Positions 1-8,075 of a stretch of 64,000 nt of DNA are shown here, piece after piece. Under the pieces are notes generated by a model. The model was not told the DNA's origin, searched no databases, and was given only the letters and a program-made list of their open reading frames with translations. Each line of letters starts with the position of its first letter. Within the stretch, counting starts at the first letter, position 1. Source of the DNA: Burkholderia glumae LMG 2196 = ATCC 33617. GTDB lineage: Bacteria > Pseudomonadota > Gammaproteobacteria > Burkholderiales > Burkholderiaceae. A program made the translations under genes and the position numbers. Where the stretch lies: the NCBI RefSeq assembly GCF_000960995.1, contig NZ_CP009435.1:682001-746000 (forward strand), given 5' to 3'.

Positions 1-92
1 CGGAATTTGTCGTCGTCGGTCTTCACCCACACGTAGGAGAGGGGCAACAGCGCGATGGTGAGGCCGATCAGGCCCAGTTGCAGTAAGTACAT
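1..92 (-). CDS. ctaA: COX15/CtaA heme A synthase, N-terminal fragment
   Basis: Only the first 30 codons are in the window; the gene runs off the left edge. The fragment starts MYLLQLGLIG and continues as one hydrophobic helix followed by YVWVKTDDDKF, which fits the first membrane segment of the COX15/CtaA proteins of Burkholderia. These convert heme O to heme A for the aa3 oxidase. It follows the SCO-like gene by 31 bases on the same strand, the usual place for it in this cluster. The identification rests on the short sequence plus context, so it is probable rather than certain. Confidence 0.7.
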   Translation of the reverse strand, partial: MYLLQLGLIGLTIALLPLSYVWVKTDDDKF

Positions 93-123
93 CCGGGAGT
101 TCTCGATTGCGGGTACCGGCCGT

Positions 124-846
124 TCAGCCGATGCTCGACCACTTGAGCAGCTTGGTCACGTCGTGCTTGATCCGGCTGGGGTCGGGGTCCTTCGGGAAGC
201 GCATCATCAGGTTGCCGTTGGGGTCCACCAGATAGATGTGATCCGTCGCCTGCGTGCCGGCCTCGGCCGGCAGCCACGCGTCGAGCGCGGCCGGATCGGC
301 GACCAGGCGCCGGGTGTCCGGATAGGCGGCCAGCAGTCTCGCATCGATGGCCGCCGCGTCGCGGCGCAGCCAGACCATCGTGATGCGCTGCCGCTCGCCG
401 CCCTGCGTCGCGCGGACCTGCCGCATGAAGTACAGCTTCCGGGCGCACGCATCATCGCACAAACTGCCGTTTTCCATCATGAGCAGCCAGACCCCGCGCA
501 GCGAGGCGAGCGCCACGGTTCGGCCGTTTTCGTCGGTCGCCGTGAGCGTGGCGGGGATCGGCCGCTGCGGCTCGATCAGCGTGCCGTAGTTGGTCGAAGC
601 GCCGCGGGGCTTGATCACGTAGTAGGTGAAGTAGGAGGCGATGAGCGGCGCCGCGCAGATCAGGCACAGCGCGAGCACCACCCAGCGCCCGCGGCGCCAC
701 GAGCCGCGCTGCGACGATGTGTCGCGCTCAGAATGGGGGTCGCGACCCGTTCCACCCTGGCCGGACGGGCGGTCAGGCGAGTGGTCGGGACTAGGCCGGG
801 CCGGCGTCGGACGGGAAGGCTGGGTCGACACGAAATTCCTCTTCAT
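124..846 (-). CDS. SCO-like membrane-anchored thioredoxin-fold protein of the oxidase cluster
   Basis: Predicted 240 aa. A Pro/Arg-rich cytoplasmic N-terminus (1-52) precedes one membrane helix (about 54-78); the rest would be periplasmic. Cys130 and Cys134 form a CxxxC pair, and a later segment IYLVDPNGNLMMRFP is typical of SCO1/SenC and thioredoxin-like folds. SCO proteins deliver copper to, or reduce, the CuA site of oxidase subunit II; that role is inferred from the motif and from its place between SURF1 and COX15. The start MKRNF was chosen because residues upstream are low-complexity and overlap the end of SURF1. Proteins of this kind are often annotated only as transmembrane proteins. 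Confidence 0.7.
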   Translation of the reverse strand: MKRNFVSTQPSRPTPARPSPDHSPDRPSGQGGTGRDPHSERDTSSQRGSWRRGRWVVLALCLICAAPLIASYFTYYVIKPRGASTNYGTLIEPQRPIPATLTATDENGRTVALASLRGVWLLMMENGSLCDDACARKLYFMRQVRATQGGERQRITMVWLRRDAAAIDARLLAAYPDTRRLVADPAALDAWLPAEAGTQATDHIYLVDPNGNLMMRFPKDPDPSRIKHDVTKLLKWSSIG

Positions 847-895
847 CGTCTGGATAGGGAGCGGGGCGCGGCGCCGAACGCCGCCGGTGGCGCGC

Positions 896-1609
896 TCAGG
901 TCGCGCCCGAAGGCTTGCGCGCCGCGCGCCGCGCCGCGTAGAGCCCGAAACCGGCCGCCGCCGCGGCGATCGCCCACCACTGCACCATGTAGCCGTAGTT
1001 GCGCCCCACATCCTGCGTCGGCTGCGGCCAATCGCGCACCAGGCCGTCGCCGCTGTCGCTGGTCTGCTGGATCACGTAGGACTGCAGCGGCAGCCCGGTT
1101 TCCCGCGCATAGGCGGCGAGCTCGAGATTCTGGCGAATCGGCTGGTGCCCGGCCGAACCACCCCGCCCCAGTTCGAACGCGCGCGACGCGTCGGCGCGCG
1201 CGATGCCTTCGATCGTCACGGTGCCGGACGGCGTCGCGAACGGCGCCATCGCGGTGCGGTCGGCGCTGTTGCGCGGCAGCCAGCCGCGGTTGACGAGCAC
1301 GTAGCCGCCGTCCGCGAGCCGCATCGGCATCACCACGTAGAAGCCGGGCTGATCGCGGTAGGCGCGATTATCGAGATAAACCGCGGCAGCGGGAAGGAAG
1401 CGACCCGTCGCACGCACGCGGTGGAACTCGACCGCGCCGAGCGCCGTCGGCGCCGAGCTCGCCTCGAACGGGGCCGCATGCTCGTAGCGCTGCACCTGCG
1501 CCTCGAGCGCCTCTTTCCGATGCGCGCGATCGCGCTGCCAGAAGCCGAGCCGCAGCGTCACGGCGATCACCGCGAGGATCAGCAGCGTGGGCAGCCAGCG
1601 CAGCTTCAC
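896..1609 (-). CDS. SURF1 family cytochrome oxidase biogenesis protein
   Basis: 237 aa with the SURF1 layout: an N-terminal membrane helix (about 5-22), a periplasmic domain and a C-terminal helix (about 215-230). Family signatures visible are LGFWQRDRAHRKEAL after helix 1, YLDNRAYRDQPGFYV, YVLVNRGWLPR and the end motif NYGYMVQWWAIA. SURF1 proteins help insert heme a3 into subunit I. It lies 49 bases upstream of the SCO-like gene in the same direction and so belongs to the assembly part of the oxidase locus. The 69-aa gene at 1697 is divergent from it. Confidence 0.95.
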   Translation of the reverse strand: MKLRWLPTLLILAVIAVTLRLGFWQRDRAHRKEALEAQVQRYEHAAPFEASSAPTALGAVEFHRVRATGRFLPAAAVYLDNRAYRDQPGFYVVMPMRLADGGYVLVNRGWLPRNSADRTAMAPFATPSGTVTIEGIARADASRAFELGRGGSAGHQPIRQNLELAAYARETGLPLQSYVIQQTSDSGDGLVRDWPQPTQDVGRNYGYMVQWWAIAAAAAGFGLYAARRAARKPSGAT

Positions 1610-1696
1610 CGCAGACGCTCCGACGTGTCACATCGACGCGATCGAAGTGGGATAATCGCCACGTCTGCGACGAATCGCCATATCACGGTAAGTGCC

Positions 1697-1906
1697 ATGC
1701 ACATCCTCGTTCCCATCGCGTTTGCGCTGATCCTCGCGAGCCTCGCTTCGGCCCTCTATTTCATGATGCACGACCGGGGCCAGACCAAACGCATGGTCTG
1801 GTCGCTCGCGACGCGCGTCGGCCTGTCGATCTCGCTGTTCCTGTTCATCCTGTTCGCGAACTGGATGGGCTGGATCCACTCGACCGGCATCCCGCTCGGC
1901 CGCTGA
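1697..1906 (+). CDS. small twin-transmembrane protein of the oxidase cluster
   Basis: 69 aa, starting MHILVPIAFA. Two hydrophobic helices (about 4-24 and 41-59) flank a short basic loop HDRGQTKR, followed by a short C-terminal tail HSTGIPLGR. This matches the twin-helix (DUF2909-like) proteins found between coxC and SURF1 in beta-proteobacteria. It is the only plus-strand gene in the locus, divergent from SURF1 and convergent with ctaE. Its function is not known; a role as an oxidase accessory subunit or assembly helper is an inference from position only. Confidence 0.85.
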   Translation: MHILVPIAFALILASLASALYFMMHDRGQTKRMVWSLATRVGLSISLFLFILFANWMGWIHSTGIPLGR

Positions 1907-1957
1907 GGCCGGCGAGGCCGCGCCCCGCACGCGCACCGCGTGCCATGCGCGCGCCTG

Positions 1958-2818
1958 CTACGACAGCCAGTACACCACCACGTACAGGCCCAGCCACACC
2001 ACGTCCACGAAGTGCCAGTACCAGGCCGCGCCCTCGAACGCGAAATGGTGATCGGGCTTGAAGTGCCCGCGCAGCATCCGCACCAGCACCACGGTCAGCA
2101 TCGTGCCGCCGAGGAACACGTGGAAGCCGTGGAAACCTGTCAGCAGGAAGAAGGTCGAGCCGTACACGCCCGAGGCGAGCGTCAGGTTCAGTTCGTTGTA
2201 CGCATGGAAATACTCGAAGCCCTGCAGGAACAGGAAGCTCACGCCGAGCACGATGGTGGCCGCCAGCCAGACGATCGCCTTGCGCCGGTGGTTCTCGCGC
2301 AGCGCATGGTGCGAGACCGTCAGCGTCGCGCCCGAGCTCAGCAGCAGCGCGGTGTTGATGGTCGGCACCGGCCACGGGCCCATGGTGCGGAAGTGGCCCG
2401 CCAGCGCGGCCGGCCCCTCATTCGGCCAGACGGCGCTGAAGTCCGGCCAGATCAGCCGGTAGTCGAGGCTGCCGAGCTGGTGCAGCGCGATCTCGCGCGC
2501 GTAGAACAGCGCGCCGAAGAACGCGCCGAAGAACATCACCTCGGAGAAGATGAACCAGCTCATGCTCCAGCGGTACGACTTGTCGACGCGCTGGCCGTAC
2601 ATGCCGCCCTCCGATTCGGAGATCGCGTCGCCGAACCAGTGATAGAGCACGAACAGCAGCCACAGCAGGCCGAGCGTGACGGTGATCGGCGCCCAGGCAT
2701 GGCCGTTGATCCACAGCGCCGCCGAGCCGAGCATGACGAGCAGGCCGAGCGCCGCATTGATCGGGTGCCGCGACGGATGCGGGATGAAATAGTAAGGGCT
2801 TTCGTGTTGGCCGCTCAT
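1958..2818 (-). CDS. ctaE: cytochrome c oxidase subunit III
   Basis: 286 aa, normal length, with about seven membrane helices. Characteristic stretches are YYFIPHPSRHPI at the start, MSWFIFSEVMFF around residue 90, TINTALLLSSGATLTVSHHAL in the middle, and GFHGFHVFLGG with the end motif FEGAAWYWHFVDVVWLGLY. Subunit III is a core membrane subunit of the aa3-type oxidase and stabilises the catalytic subunit. It is the last structural gene of the ctaC-ctaD-ctaG-ctaE run, separated from the DUF2970 gene by 131 bases. Confidence 0.98.
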   Translation of the reverse strand: MSGQHESPYYFIPHPSRHPINAALGLLVMLGSAALWINGHAWAPITVTLGLLWLLFVLYHWFGDAISESEGGMYGQRVDKSYRWSMSWFIFSEVMFFGAFFGALFYAREIALHQLGSLDYRLIWPDFSAVWPNEGPAALAGHFRTMGPWPVPTINTALLLSSGATLTVSHHALRENHRRKAIVWLAATIVLGVSFLFLQGFEYFHAYNELNLTLASGVYGSTFFLLTGFHGFHVFLGGTMLTVVLVRMLRGHFKPDHHFAFEGAAWYWHFVDVVWLGLYVVVYWLS

Positions 2819-2949
2819 GCTTGATTCTCCACTTCGTCCAGTTGATTCCGGAGCGCTCCGGAAAGCTTCCGCGAGCGCGCCGCCTCGCGCCTAAACCGCG
2901 GCCGCGCCCCTCGCGCGCCGCCCCCTGCCGGCTTCGCCCGCGCCTCGCG

Positions 2950-3138
2950 CTAGCCGACCACCGCATGCACGACGAGCAGCAGCACGCCGATGAACGCCAC
3001 CGCCGCGAGCAGTGCCACGATCAGCACATGCAGCGGATTCAGCGACTGCGCGTCGGCCTCCAGATCGCTGCGCCTGCGCACGCCGAAGAACGACCAGAAC
3101 ACGGCCTTGAGCGTCTTGCCGAACGAGCCTTGCGTCAT
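2950..3138 (-). CDS. DUF2970 small membrane protein
   Basis: 62 aa. The N-terminus GKTLKAVFWSFFGVRR and the pattern LNPLHVLIVALLAAVAFIGVLLLVV, with a single C-terminal helix (about 38-60), are diagnostic of DUF2970. The gene sits between ctaG and ctaE in all beta-proteobacterial oxidase clusters I recall, so a structural or assembly role is likely but unproven. It starts 36 bases after ctaG ends and is presumably co-transcribed. Confidence 0.9.
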   Translation of the reverse strand: MTQGSFGKTLKAVFWSFFGVRRRSDLEADAQSLNPLHVLIVALLAAVAFIGVLLLVVHAVVG

Positions 3139-3174
3139 CGTCGCCTCCCCGGCGCTGCCTTGGTTGCCGCCCGC

Positions 3175-3756
3175 TCACGCGCCGCGCTTCGAGCCCGGGC
3201 CCGCCGCCGCTGCCGGCGGGCTCAGCTCGAAGAACGTATAGGACAGCGTGATCGTCTTCACGTCCTTCGGCAGCGCCCGGTCCACCACGAACACCACCGG
3301 CATGCGGCGCGATTCGTTCGGCTTCAGCGTCTGCTGCGTGAAACAGAAACACTCGATCTTCTTGAAATACTCGGTGGCCTGCTTCGGCGCGTAGCTCGGG
3401 ATCGCCTGCGCGACCACCTGACGGTCCTGCGCGTTGGTCACCTCGTAGACCACCGTCATCACCTCGCCCGGATGCACGTCGAGGCTGCGCTGCTCGGGCC
3501 GGAAGCCGAGCGGGCCGCGCGCGTTCGCGTCGAGCTCCACCGAGATCGTGCGGCTCGCGTCCACCTGGGTGTTGCGCGCCTCGCGCGCGCTGACGTCGCG
3601 CTGCACGAGATTGTTGAGGCCCGTCACCTGGCAGATCGCGCGGTAGATCGGCACCAGCGCGAACCCGAAGCCAAACATCAGCGCCGCGACCACCGCGAGC
3701 TTCAGCAGCATCGTGCGATTGAAGCTGGAATCAGCGTCGACGACCGGTTCCGACAT
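3175..3756 (-). CDS. ctaG: cytochrome c oxidase assembly protein CtaG (COX11)
   Basis: 193 aa. One N-terminal membrane helix (about 15-40, with the family signature GFALVPIYRAICQVTGLN at its end) anchors a periplasmic immunoglobulin-like domain. The copper-binding CFCF motif is present in KKIECFCFTQQ, followed by the conserved LKPNESRRMPVVFVVD. COX11 proteins deliver copper to CuB of subunit I. It lies between the 46-aa small assembly gene and DUF2970, all on the minus strand with short gaps. Confidence 0.97.
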   Translation of the reverse strand: MSEPVVDADSSFNRTMLLKLAVVAALMFGFGFALVPIYRAICQVTGLNNLVQRDVSAREARNTQVDASRTISVELDANARGPLGFRPEQRSLDVHPGEVMTVVYEVTNAQDRQVVAQAIPSYAPKQATEYFKKIECFCFTQQTLKPNESRRMPVVFVVDRALPKDVKTITLSYTFFELSPPAAAAGPGSKRGA

Positions 3757-3793
3757 GATGAGGAATCCTCTCCGTTAGGCGTTCATGCCGGCG

Positions 3794-3934
3794 TCATGAA
3801 GTGGAAGCGATCCATTGATTGACGACGGCGGCAATGAAAAAGGCGGCGACCACGGCCAGCAGCACGAGGCCCAGCCGCCGGTTGCCCGCGCGGATCTGCG
3901 CGGGCGTGCGTGCTTGTGAACGGTGGCGGCTCAT
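3794..3934 (-). CDS. cytochrome oxidase small assembly protein
   Basis: 46 aa, beginning MSRHRSQARTPAQIRAGNRR with a single hydrophobic helix (about 22-40, LGLVLLAVVAAFFIAAVV) and ending NQWIASTS. Length, basic N-terminus, single helix and location between ctaD and ctaG match the small proteins named cytochrome oxidase small assembly protein in related genomes. It is too short for default gene callers and is easily missed. A gap of 56 bases separates it from ctaD and 37 bases from ctaG. Molecular function is unknown. Confidence 0.8.
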   Translation of the reverse strand: MSRHRSQARTPAQIRAGNRRLGLVLLAVVAAFFIAAVVNQWIASTS

Positions 3935-3990
3935 CGGCTCGGACGGGTTGGTGCGCCGCCGCCCGGGCCGGGCGGCCAGCGCGCAGTGAG

Positions 3991-5598
3991 TCAGTCGACG
4001 GTCGGCGGATGCTCGAAGGTATGGAACGGCGCCGGGCTCGGCACCGTCCACTCGAGGCCGATCGCGCCGTCCCATGGCTTGTCGGGTGCCTTCTCGAGCC
4101 CGCCGCCGCCGCGATAGGCCGGCAGCGCCACCGCGAACAGGAAGTAGACCTGCGCGAGGCCGAAGCCGAACGCGCCGATCGTCGCGACCTGGTTGAAGTC
4201 GGTGAACTGCGCCGGATAGTCGGCATAGCGGCGCGGCATGCCGGCCAGACCGACGAAGTGCATCGGGAAGAACGTGATGTTGAAGAAGATCATCGACGCC
4301 CAGAAATGGATCTTGCCGCGCATCTCGTTGTACATCCAGCCGGTCCATTTCGGCGACCAGTAGTACCAGCCCGAGAACAGCCCGAACAGCGAGCCCGCCA
4401 CCAGCACGTAGTGGAAGTGCGCCACCACGAAGTAGGTGCCGTGGTACTGGATGTCGAGCGGCGCCATCGCCAGCATCAGCCCGGTCAGCCCGCCGAACGT
4501 GAACACGAACAGGAAGCCGATCGCGAACAGCATCGGCGTCTCGAAGCTGAGCGAGCCGCGCCACATGGTGGCGACCCAGTTGAACACCTTCACGCCGGTC
4601 GGCACCGCGATCAGCATGGTCGCGTACATGAAGAACAGCTGACCCGTGACGGGCATGCCGGTGGCGAACATGTGGTGCGCCCAGACCATGAACGAGAGGA
4701 TCGCGATCGACGCGGTGGCGTACACCATCGAGCTGTAGCCGAACAGCGGCTTGCGCGAGAACGCCGGTATCACCTGCGAGACGATCCCGAACGCGGGCAG
4801 GATCATGATGTAGACCTCGGGATGGCCGAAGAACCAGAAGATGTGCTGATACATCACCGGGTCGCCGCCGCCCGCCGCGTTGAAGAACGAGGTGCCGAAA
4901 TGGCGGTCGAACAGCACCATCGTGATGGCGCCGGCCAGCACCGGCATCACCGCGATCAGCAGGTAGGCGGTGATCAGCCAGGTCCACGCGAACATCGGCA
5001 TCTTCATGAGCGTCATGCCCGGCGCGCGCATGTTCAGGATCGTCACGACGATATTGATGCCGCCCATGATCGACGAGGCGCCCATCAGGTGGACCGCGAA
5101 GATCGCAAAGTCCATGCCCGGCCCCATCTGCGTGGAAAGCGGCGCGTACAGCGTCCAGCCCGCCGCGGTCGCGCCGCCCGGCGCGAAGAACGAGCCCACC
5201 AGCAGCACCGCCGCCACCGGCAGCAGCCAGAAGCTGAAGTTGTTCATGCGCGCGAACGCCATGTCCGAGGCCCCGATCTGCAGCGGCACCATCCAGTTCG
5301 CGAAGCCGACGAAGGCCGGCATGATCGCGCCGAACACCATGATCAGGCCGTGCATCGTGGTGAGCTGGTTGAAGAACTCGGGACGCATGATCTGCAGGCC
5401 CGGCTCGAACAGCTCGGCGCGAATGCCGAGCGCCATCACGCCGCCCGACAGGAACATCACGAACGAGAACAGCAGGTACAGCGTGCCGATGTCCTTGTGA
5501 TTGGTCGCGAACAGCCAGCGGCGCCAGCCGTGCGGTAGCTCGTGCGCATGATCGTCGTGCGCGTGTCCCGCGGTTACGTCGTGTCCTATGCTAGACAT
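3991..5598 (-). CDS. ctaD: cytochrome c oxidase subunit I (aa3 type)
   Basis: 535 aa, twelve membrane helices. Visible heme-copper signatures are TMHGLIMVF (heme a ligand), WFFGHPEVYIMILP (CuB histidine and the Tyr of the His-Tyr pair), WAHHMFATGMP (two CuB histidines) and VVAHFHYVLVAGSLFG (heme a3 and heme a ligands). The start is SSIGHDVTAGHAHDDHAHE, a His/Asp-rich leader before helix 1; whether it binds metal is unknown. It lies 54 bases downstream of ctaC on the same strand and is the catalytic subunit of the proton-pumping oxidase. Confidence 0.99.
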   Translation of the reverse strand: MSSIGHDVTAGHAHDDHAHELPHGWRRWLFATNHKDIGTLYLLFSFVMFLSGGVMALGIRAELFEPGLQIMRPEFFNQLTTMHGLIMVFGAIMPAFVGFANWMVPLQIGASDMAFARMNNFSFWLLPVAAVLLVGSFFAPGGATAAGWTLYAPLSTQMGPGMDFAIFAVHLMGASSIMGGINIVVTILNMRAPGMTLMKMPMFAWTWLITAYLLIAVMPVLAGAITMVLFDRHFGTSFFNAAGGGDPVMYQHIFWFFGHPEVYIMILPAFGIVSQVIPAFSRKPLFGYSSMVYATASIAILSFMVWAHHMFATGMPVTGQLFFMYATMLIAVPTGVKVFNWVATMWRGSLSFETPMLFAIGFLFVFTFGGLTGLMLAMAPLDIQYHGTYFVVAHFHYVLVAGSLFGLFSGWYYWSPKWTGWMYNEMRGKIHFWASMIFFNITFFPMHFVGLAGMPRRYADYPAQFTDFNQVATIGAFGFGLAQVYFLFAVALPAYRGGGGLEKAPDKPWDGAIGLEWTVPSPAPFHTFEHPPTVD

Positions 5599-5652
5599 GG
5601 ATGTCTCCTAATCCTCGTTCCGATGACGTCGACCTAGACGACGAACGACACG

Positions 5653-7296
5653 TCAGGCAGCCGGGCCGATTTCGACACGGCGCGCCTGCCCGGCATCCGC
5701 TCCGCCCGTGATCGTCTGCGGCTTCTTCAACACGATCCGGTCCTCGGCGATGCCGGCCGCCTTCAGCGCGTCGCGCACCGCCTGCGCGCGACGCTTCGCG
5801 AGTTCGGCGTTGGCATCGGCCGAGCCCGTCGTATCCGTGAAACCCGACAGCGCGAGCTTCGCGTCCGGATGCGCGCTCGCATATCGCGCGGCGGCATCGA
5901 GCGCGGCCTTCGCGTCGGCCGGCAATTCGCTCTTGCCGGTATCGAAATAGACGGCGGCCGGCAGCGCGGCGGCCTCGGCAGCCGGCGCCGACGCAGCCGA
6001 CGTGCCCGACGCGTCGCCACCCGATGCGGCCGCTGCCGCCGAGGCCTCGGCGGCCGGCGCGGACGCCGAGGCCTCCGCCGCCGGCGCGGACGCACCCGAT
6101 GCGGCCGCCGGGGCCGCCGCCTGCGTCGCGCCGCCTTCGGGCAGCTTGCCGTTGCGCGCGTCGGCCACCTGCTTCGGCTGCAGCGCGTCGCCCATGTGGT
6201 TGCCCCACGCATTGCGCTCGTAGGTGACGACCGAGGCCAGATCGACATCCGACAGCGAGGCCCAGCTCGGCATCGCGCCCTTGCCGCTCAGCACCAGGCT
6301 CACATGCTGGGCGATCGGGCCGTTGGCGATCTTGCTGCCGTCGAGCGCCGGGAACGCGCCCAGCCCCTTGCCGTTCGGCTGGTGGCAGACCGCGCAGTTG
6401 GCCTTGTAGACGTCCTCGCCGTGCGCGATCAGCTCGGCGCGGGTCCATACCTTGTTCGGATCGAGCGTGGCGGCGGCGGCCTTGGCCTTCTGGTCCTTCA
6501 CCCATTTGTCGTAGTCGTCGGCCGACAGGACCTGCACCACCACCGGCATGTAGGCATGCTCCTTGCCGCACAGCTCGGTGCAGAAACCGCGGTAGGTGCC
6601 CACCTTGTCGGCCTTGAACCAGGTGTCGCGCACGAAGCCCGGGATCGCATCCTGTTTCACGCCGAAGGCCGGCACGTACCACGAATGAACCACGTCGTTG
6701 GCGGTGGTGATGATGCGGATCTTTTTATCGACGGGCACCACCAGCGGGTGGTCGACTTCCTGCAGATAGGTTTCGCTGATCGGCTGCTGGCCGTTCACTT
6801 CGCTGCGCGGCGTGGTGAGCGTGGAGACGAAGCTGATGCCCTCGCCCGGCCCCTTCACGTAGTCGTAGCCCCACTTCCATTGATAGCCGGTGACCTTGAT
6901 CGTGACGTCCGCGTTGGTGGTGTCCTTCATCGCGACCACCGCCTTGGTGGCCGGCAGCGCCATCAGCACCACGATCACGAACGGCACAATCGTCCAGATA
7001 ATTTCGACGGTGGTGCTTTCATGAAAATTCGCGGCCTTGTGGCCGCGTGATTTGCGATGGGCGAACACCGAATAGAACATCACCCCGAACACGCCGACGA
7101 AGATCACCGTGCAGAGGATCAGCATCATGGTGTGCAGGTCGTACAGTTCCTGCGCGATCTTGGTGACGGGCGGCTGGAGATTGATTTCGTTGACGCGGGG
7201 GCCGCCCGGGCTGTCGCCGACGGCCAATGCGGCACCGGACGCGATGAGTCCGCTGACGGCCAGCAAACCAGTGAGGGCGCGCTTGATTGTTTTCAT
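5653..7296 (-). CDS. ctaC: cytochrome c oxidase subunit II fused to cytochrome c and OmpA-like domains
   Basis: 547 aa, longer than classical subunit II. Order: signal peptide (1-26), two helices (about 55-77 and 98-117), cupredoxin domain with His204 (VVHSWYVP) and the CuA motif Cys239-Cys243-His247-Met250, then a cytochrome c domain with CAVCH at 301-305, an Ala/Ser/Pro linker (about 390-445), and an OmpA-like domain (about 446-547) containing FTDTTGSADANAELAKRRA and ending RRVEI. The cytochrome c fusion is common in caa3-type enzymes; the peptidoglycan-binding type tail is not classical. MKTIKR was taken as the start because it begins the signal peptide. It is the first structural gene, 67 bases after DUF2244. 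Confidence 0.97.
   Translation of the reverse strand: MKTIKRALTGLLAVSGLIASGAALAVGDSPGGPRVNEINLQPPVTKIAQELYDLHTMMLILCTVIFVGVFGVMFYSVFAHRKSRGHKAANFHESTTVEIIWTIVPFVIVVLMALPATKAVVAMKDTTNADVTIKVTGYQWKWGYDYVKGPGEGISFVSTLTTPRSEVNGQQPISETYLQEVDHPLVVPVDKKIRIITTANDVVHSWYVPAFGVKQDAIPGFVRDTWFKADKVGTYRGFCTELCGKEHAYMPVVVQVLSADDYDKWVKDQKAKAAAATLDPNKVWTRAELIAHGEDVYKANCAVCHQPNGKGLGAFPALDGSKIANGPIAQHVSLVLSGKGAMPSWASLSDVDLASVVTYERNAWGNHMGDALQPKQVADARNGKLPEGGATQAAAPAAASGASAPAAEASASAPAAEASAAAAASGGDASGTSAASAPAAEAAALPAAVYFDTGKSELPADAKAALDAAARYASAHPDAKLALSGFTDTTGSADANAELAKRRAQAVRDALKAAGIAEDRIVLKKPQTITGGADAGQARRVEIGPAA
6038..6091. repeat. 27-bp tandem repeat, two copies, in the ctaC linker
   Basis: Two adjacent 27-base units (6038-6064 and 6065-6091) differ at only two positions. 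They encode the repeated Ala/Ser/Pro/Glu motif of the linker between the cytochrome c and OmpA-like domains of subunit II. In-frame repeats of this kind may vary in copy number between strains. Confidence 0.8.
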
Positions 7297-7363
7297 GGCT
7301 TCCTTACCCAAAATTGTCATTCCTACCCTCCCCGCCGCCGGCCCCACGCCGCGGCCGCCTCGA

Positions 7364-7840
7364 TCAGCCGCAGCGCATCAGCCACGCACGCAATTCATGA
7401 GCGAACTGGGCGCGCCGATACTGCGCGAGATGCTGCCCGACCACGACGCTCTGCCCCCGGCACACGACCCGCACCGGATCGCGCGGCGACGCGCCGGGCT
7501 CGACCCGCACCCAGCGCGGATTGAACTCGAAGCACGTCAGCCGTTCCGCACTCATCTGCTCGATCAGGAGCCGATGAGGAAACAGCCTGATACGTTCGTA
7601 ATCGACTGCATGGCGTGCGTACAGCGTGAATGCCACGCCGACTGCCAGTAGCTCGACCCCGGTGAACGGCAGCACGAGCCAGGCACCGCGCCACGACAGC
7701 AGCGCGGCGATCGCAAGCGAGAAAGCGGCCAGCGATGCGTAACACGCAACGAACTGGCGCGGCCACACCGAACAGTTGCGTTTGATGAGCCAGTCCATCA
7801 GGACTGTTTCGGTGTCCGTGAAACCCATCGTTCCATCCAT
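7364..7840 (-). CDS. DUF2244 membrane protein
   Basis: 158 aa from the chosen ATG, which has AGAGG eight bases upstream. The sequence DWLIKRNCSVWPRQFVACYASL and the later GVELLAVGVAFTLYARHAVDYERIRL with FNPRWVRVE are the DUF2244 signature: two adjacent helices (about 30-52 and 56-75) and a soluble C-terminal half. Members of this family commonly sit upstream of cytochrome oxidase genes. It ends 67 bases before ctaC and is probably the first gene of that transcript. The function is unknown; involvement in oxidase biogenesis is inferred. Confidence 0.88.
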   Translation of the reverse strand: MDGTMGFTDTETVLMDWLIKRNCSVWPRQFVACYASLAAFSLAIAALLSWRGAWLVLPFTGVELLAVGVAFTLYARHAVDYERIRLFPHRLLIEQMSAERLTCFEFNPRWVRVEPGASPRDPVRVVCRGQSVVVGQHLAQYRRAQFAHELRAWLMRCG

Positions 7841-7929
7841 CGCTGCCTCTCGCGATCGGCATCGAAGCTGGCCCGAACCGGGCCTGCCGACCTGTATTGT
7901 GGGATGCATGCAGGGCGGCAAACTGACGC

Positions 7930-7958
7930 ATTATAGGCGCGAACATACGCATCTACAA
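7930..7958 (-). promoter_or_regulatory. probable sigma-70 promoter for the DUF2244-oxidase operon
   Basis: On the minus strand TTGTAG (7953-7958) and a perfect TATAAT (7930-7935) are separated by 17 bases. Transcription would start near 7923, giving a leader of about 83 bases before the DUF2244 ATG. The surrounding 7841-8075 gap is AT-richer than the flanking genes and holds nothing else recognisable. Confidence 0.5.
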
Positions 7959-8075
7959 GCAAGCGCCCATTGCCCGCAAACCCAGGCGGGGCAAGCGTTT
8001 CAGCCATTCTAGAAGATTTTTCGGAGATAATTTCGACTGCTAATTTCAAGCATAACGAAACCCCTCTTTACCGAC

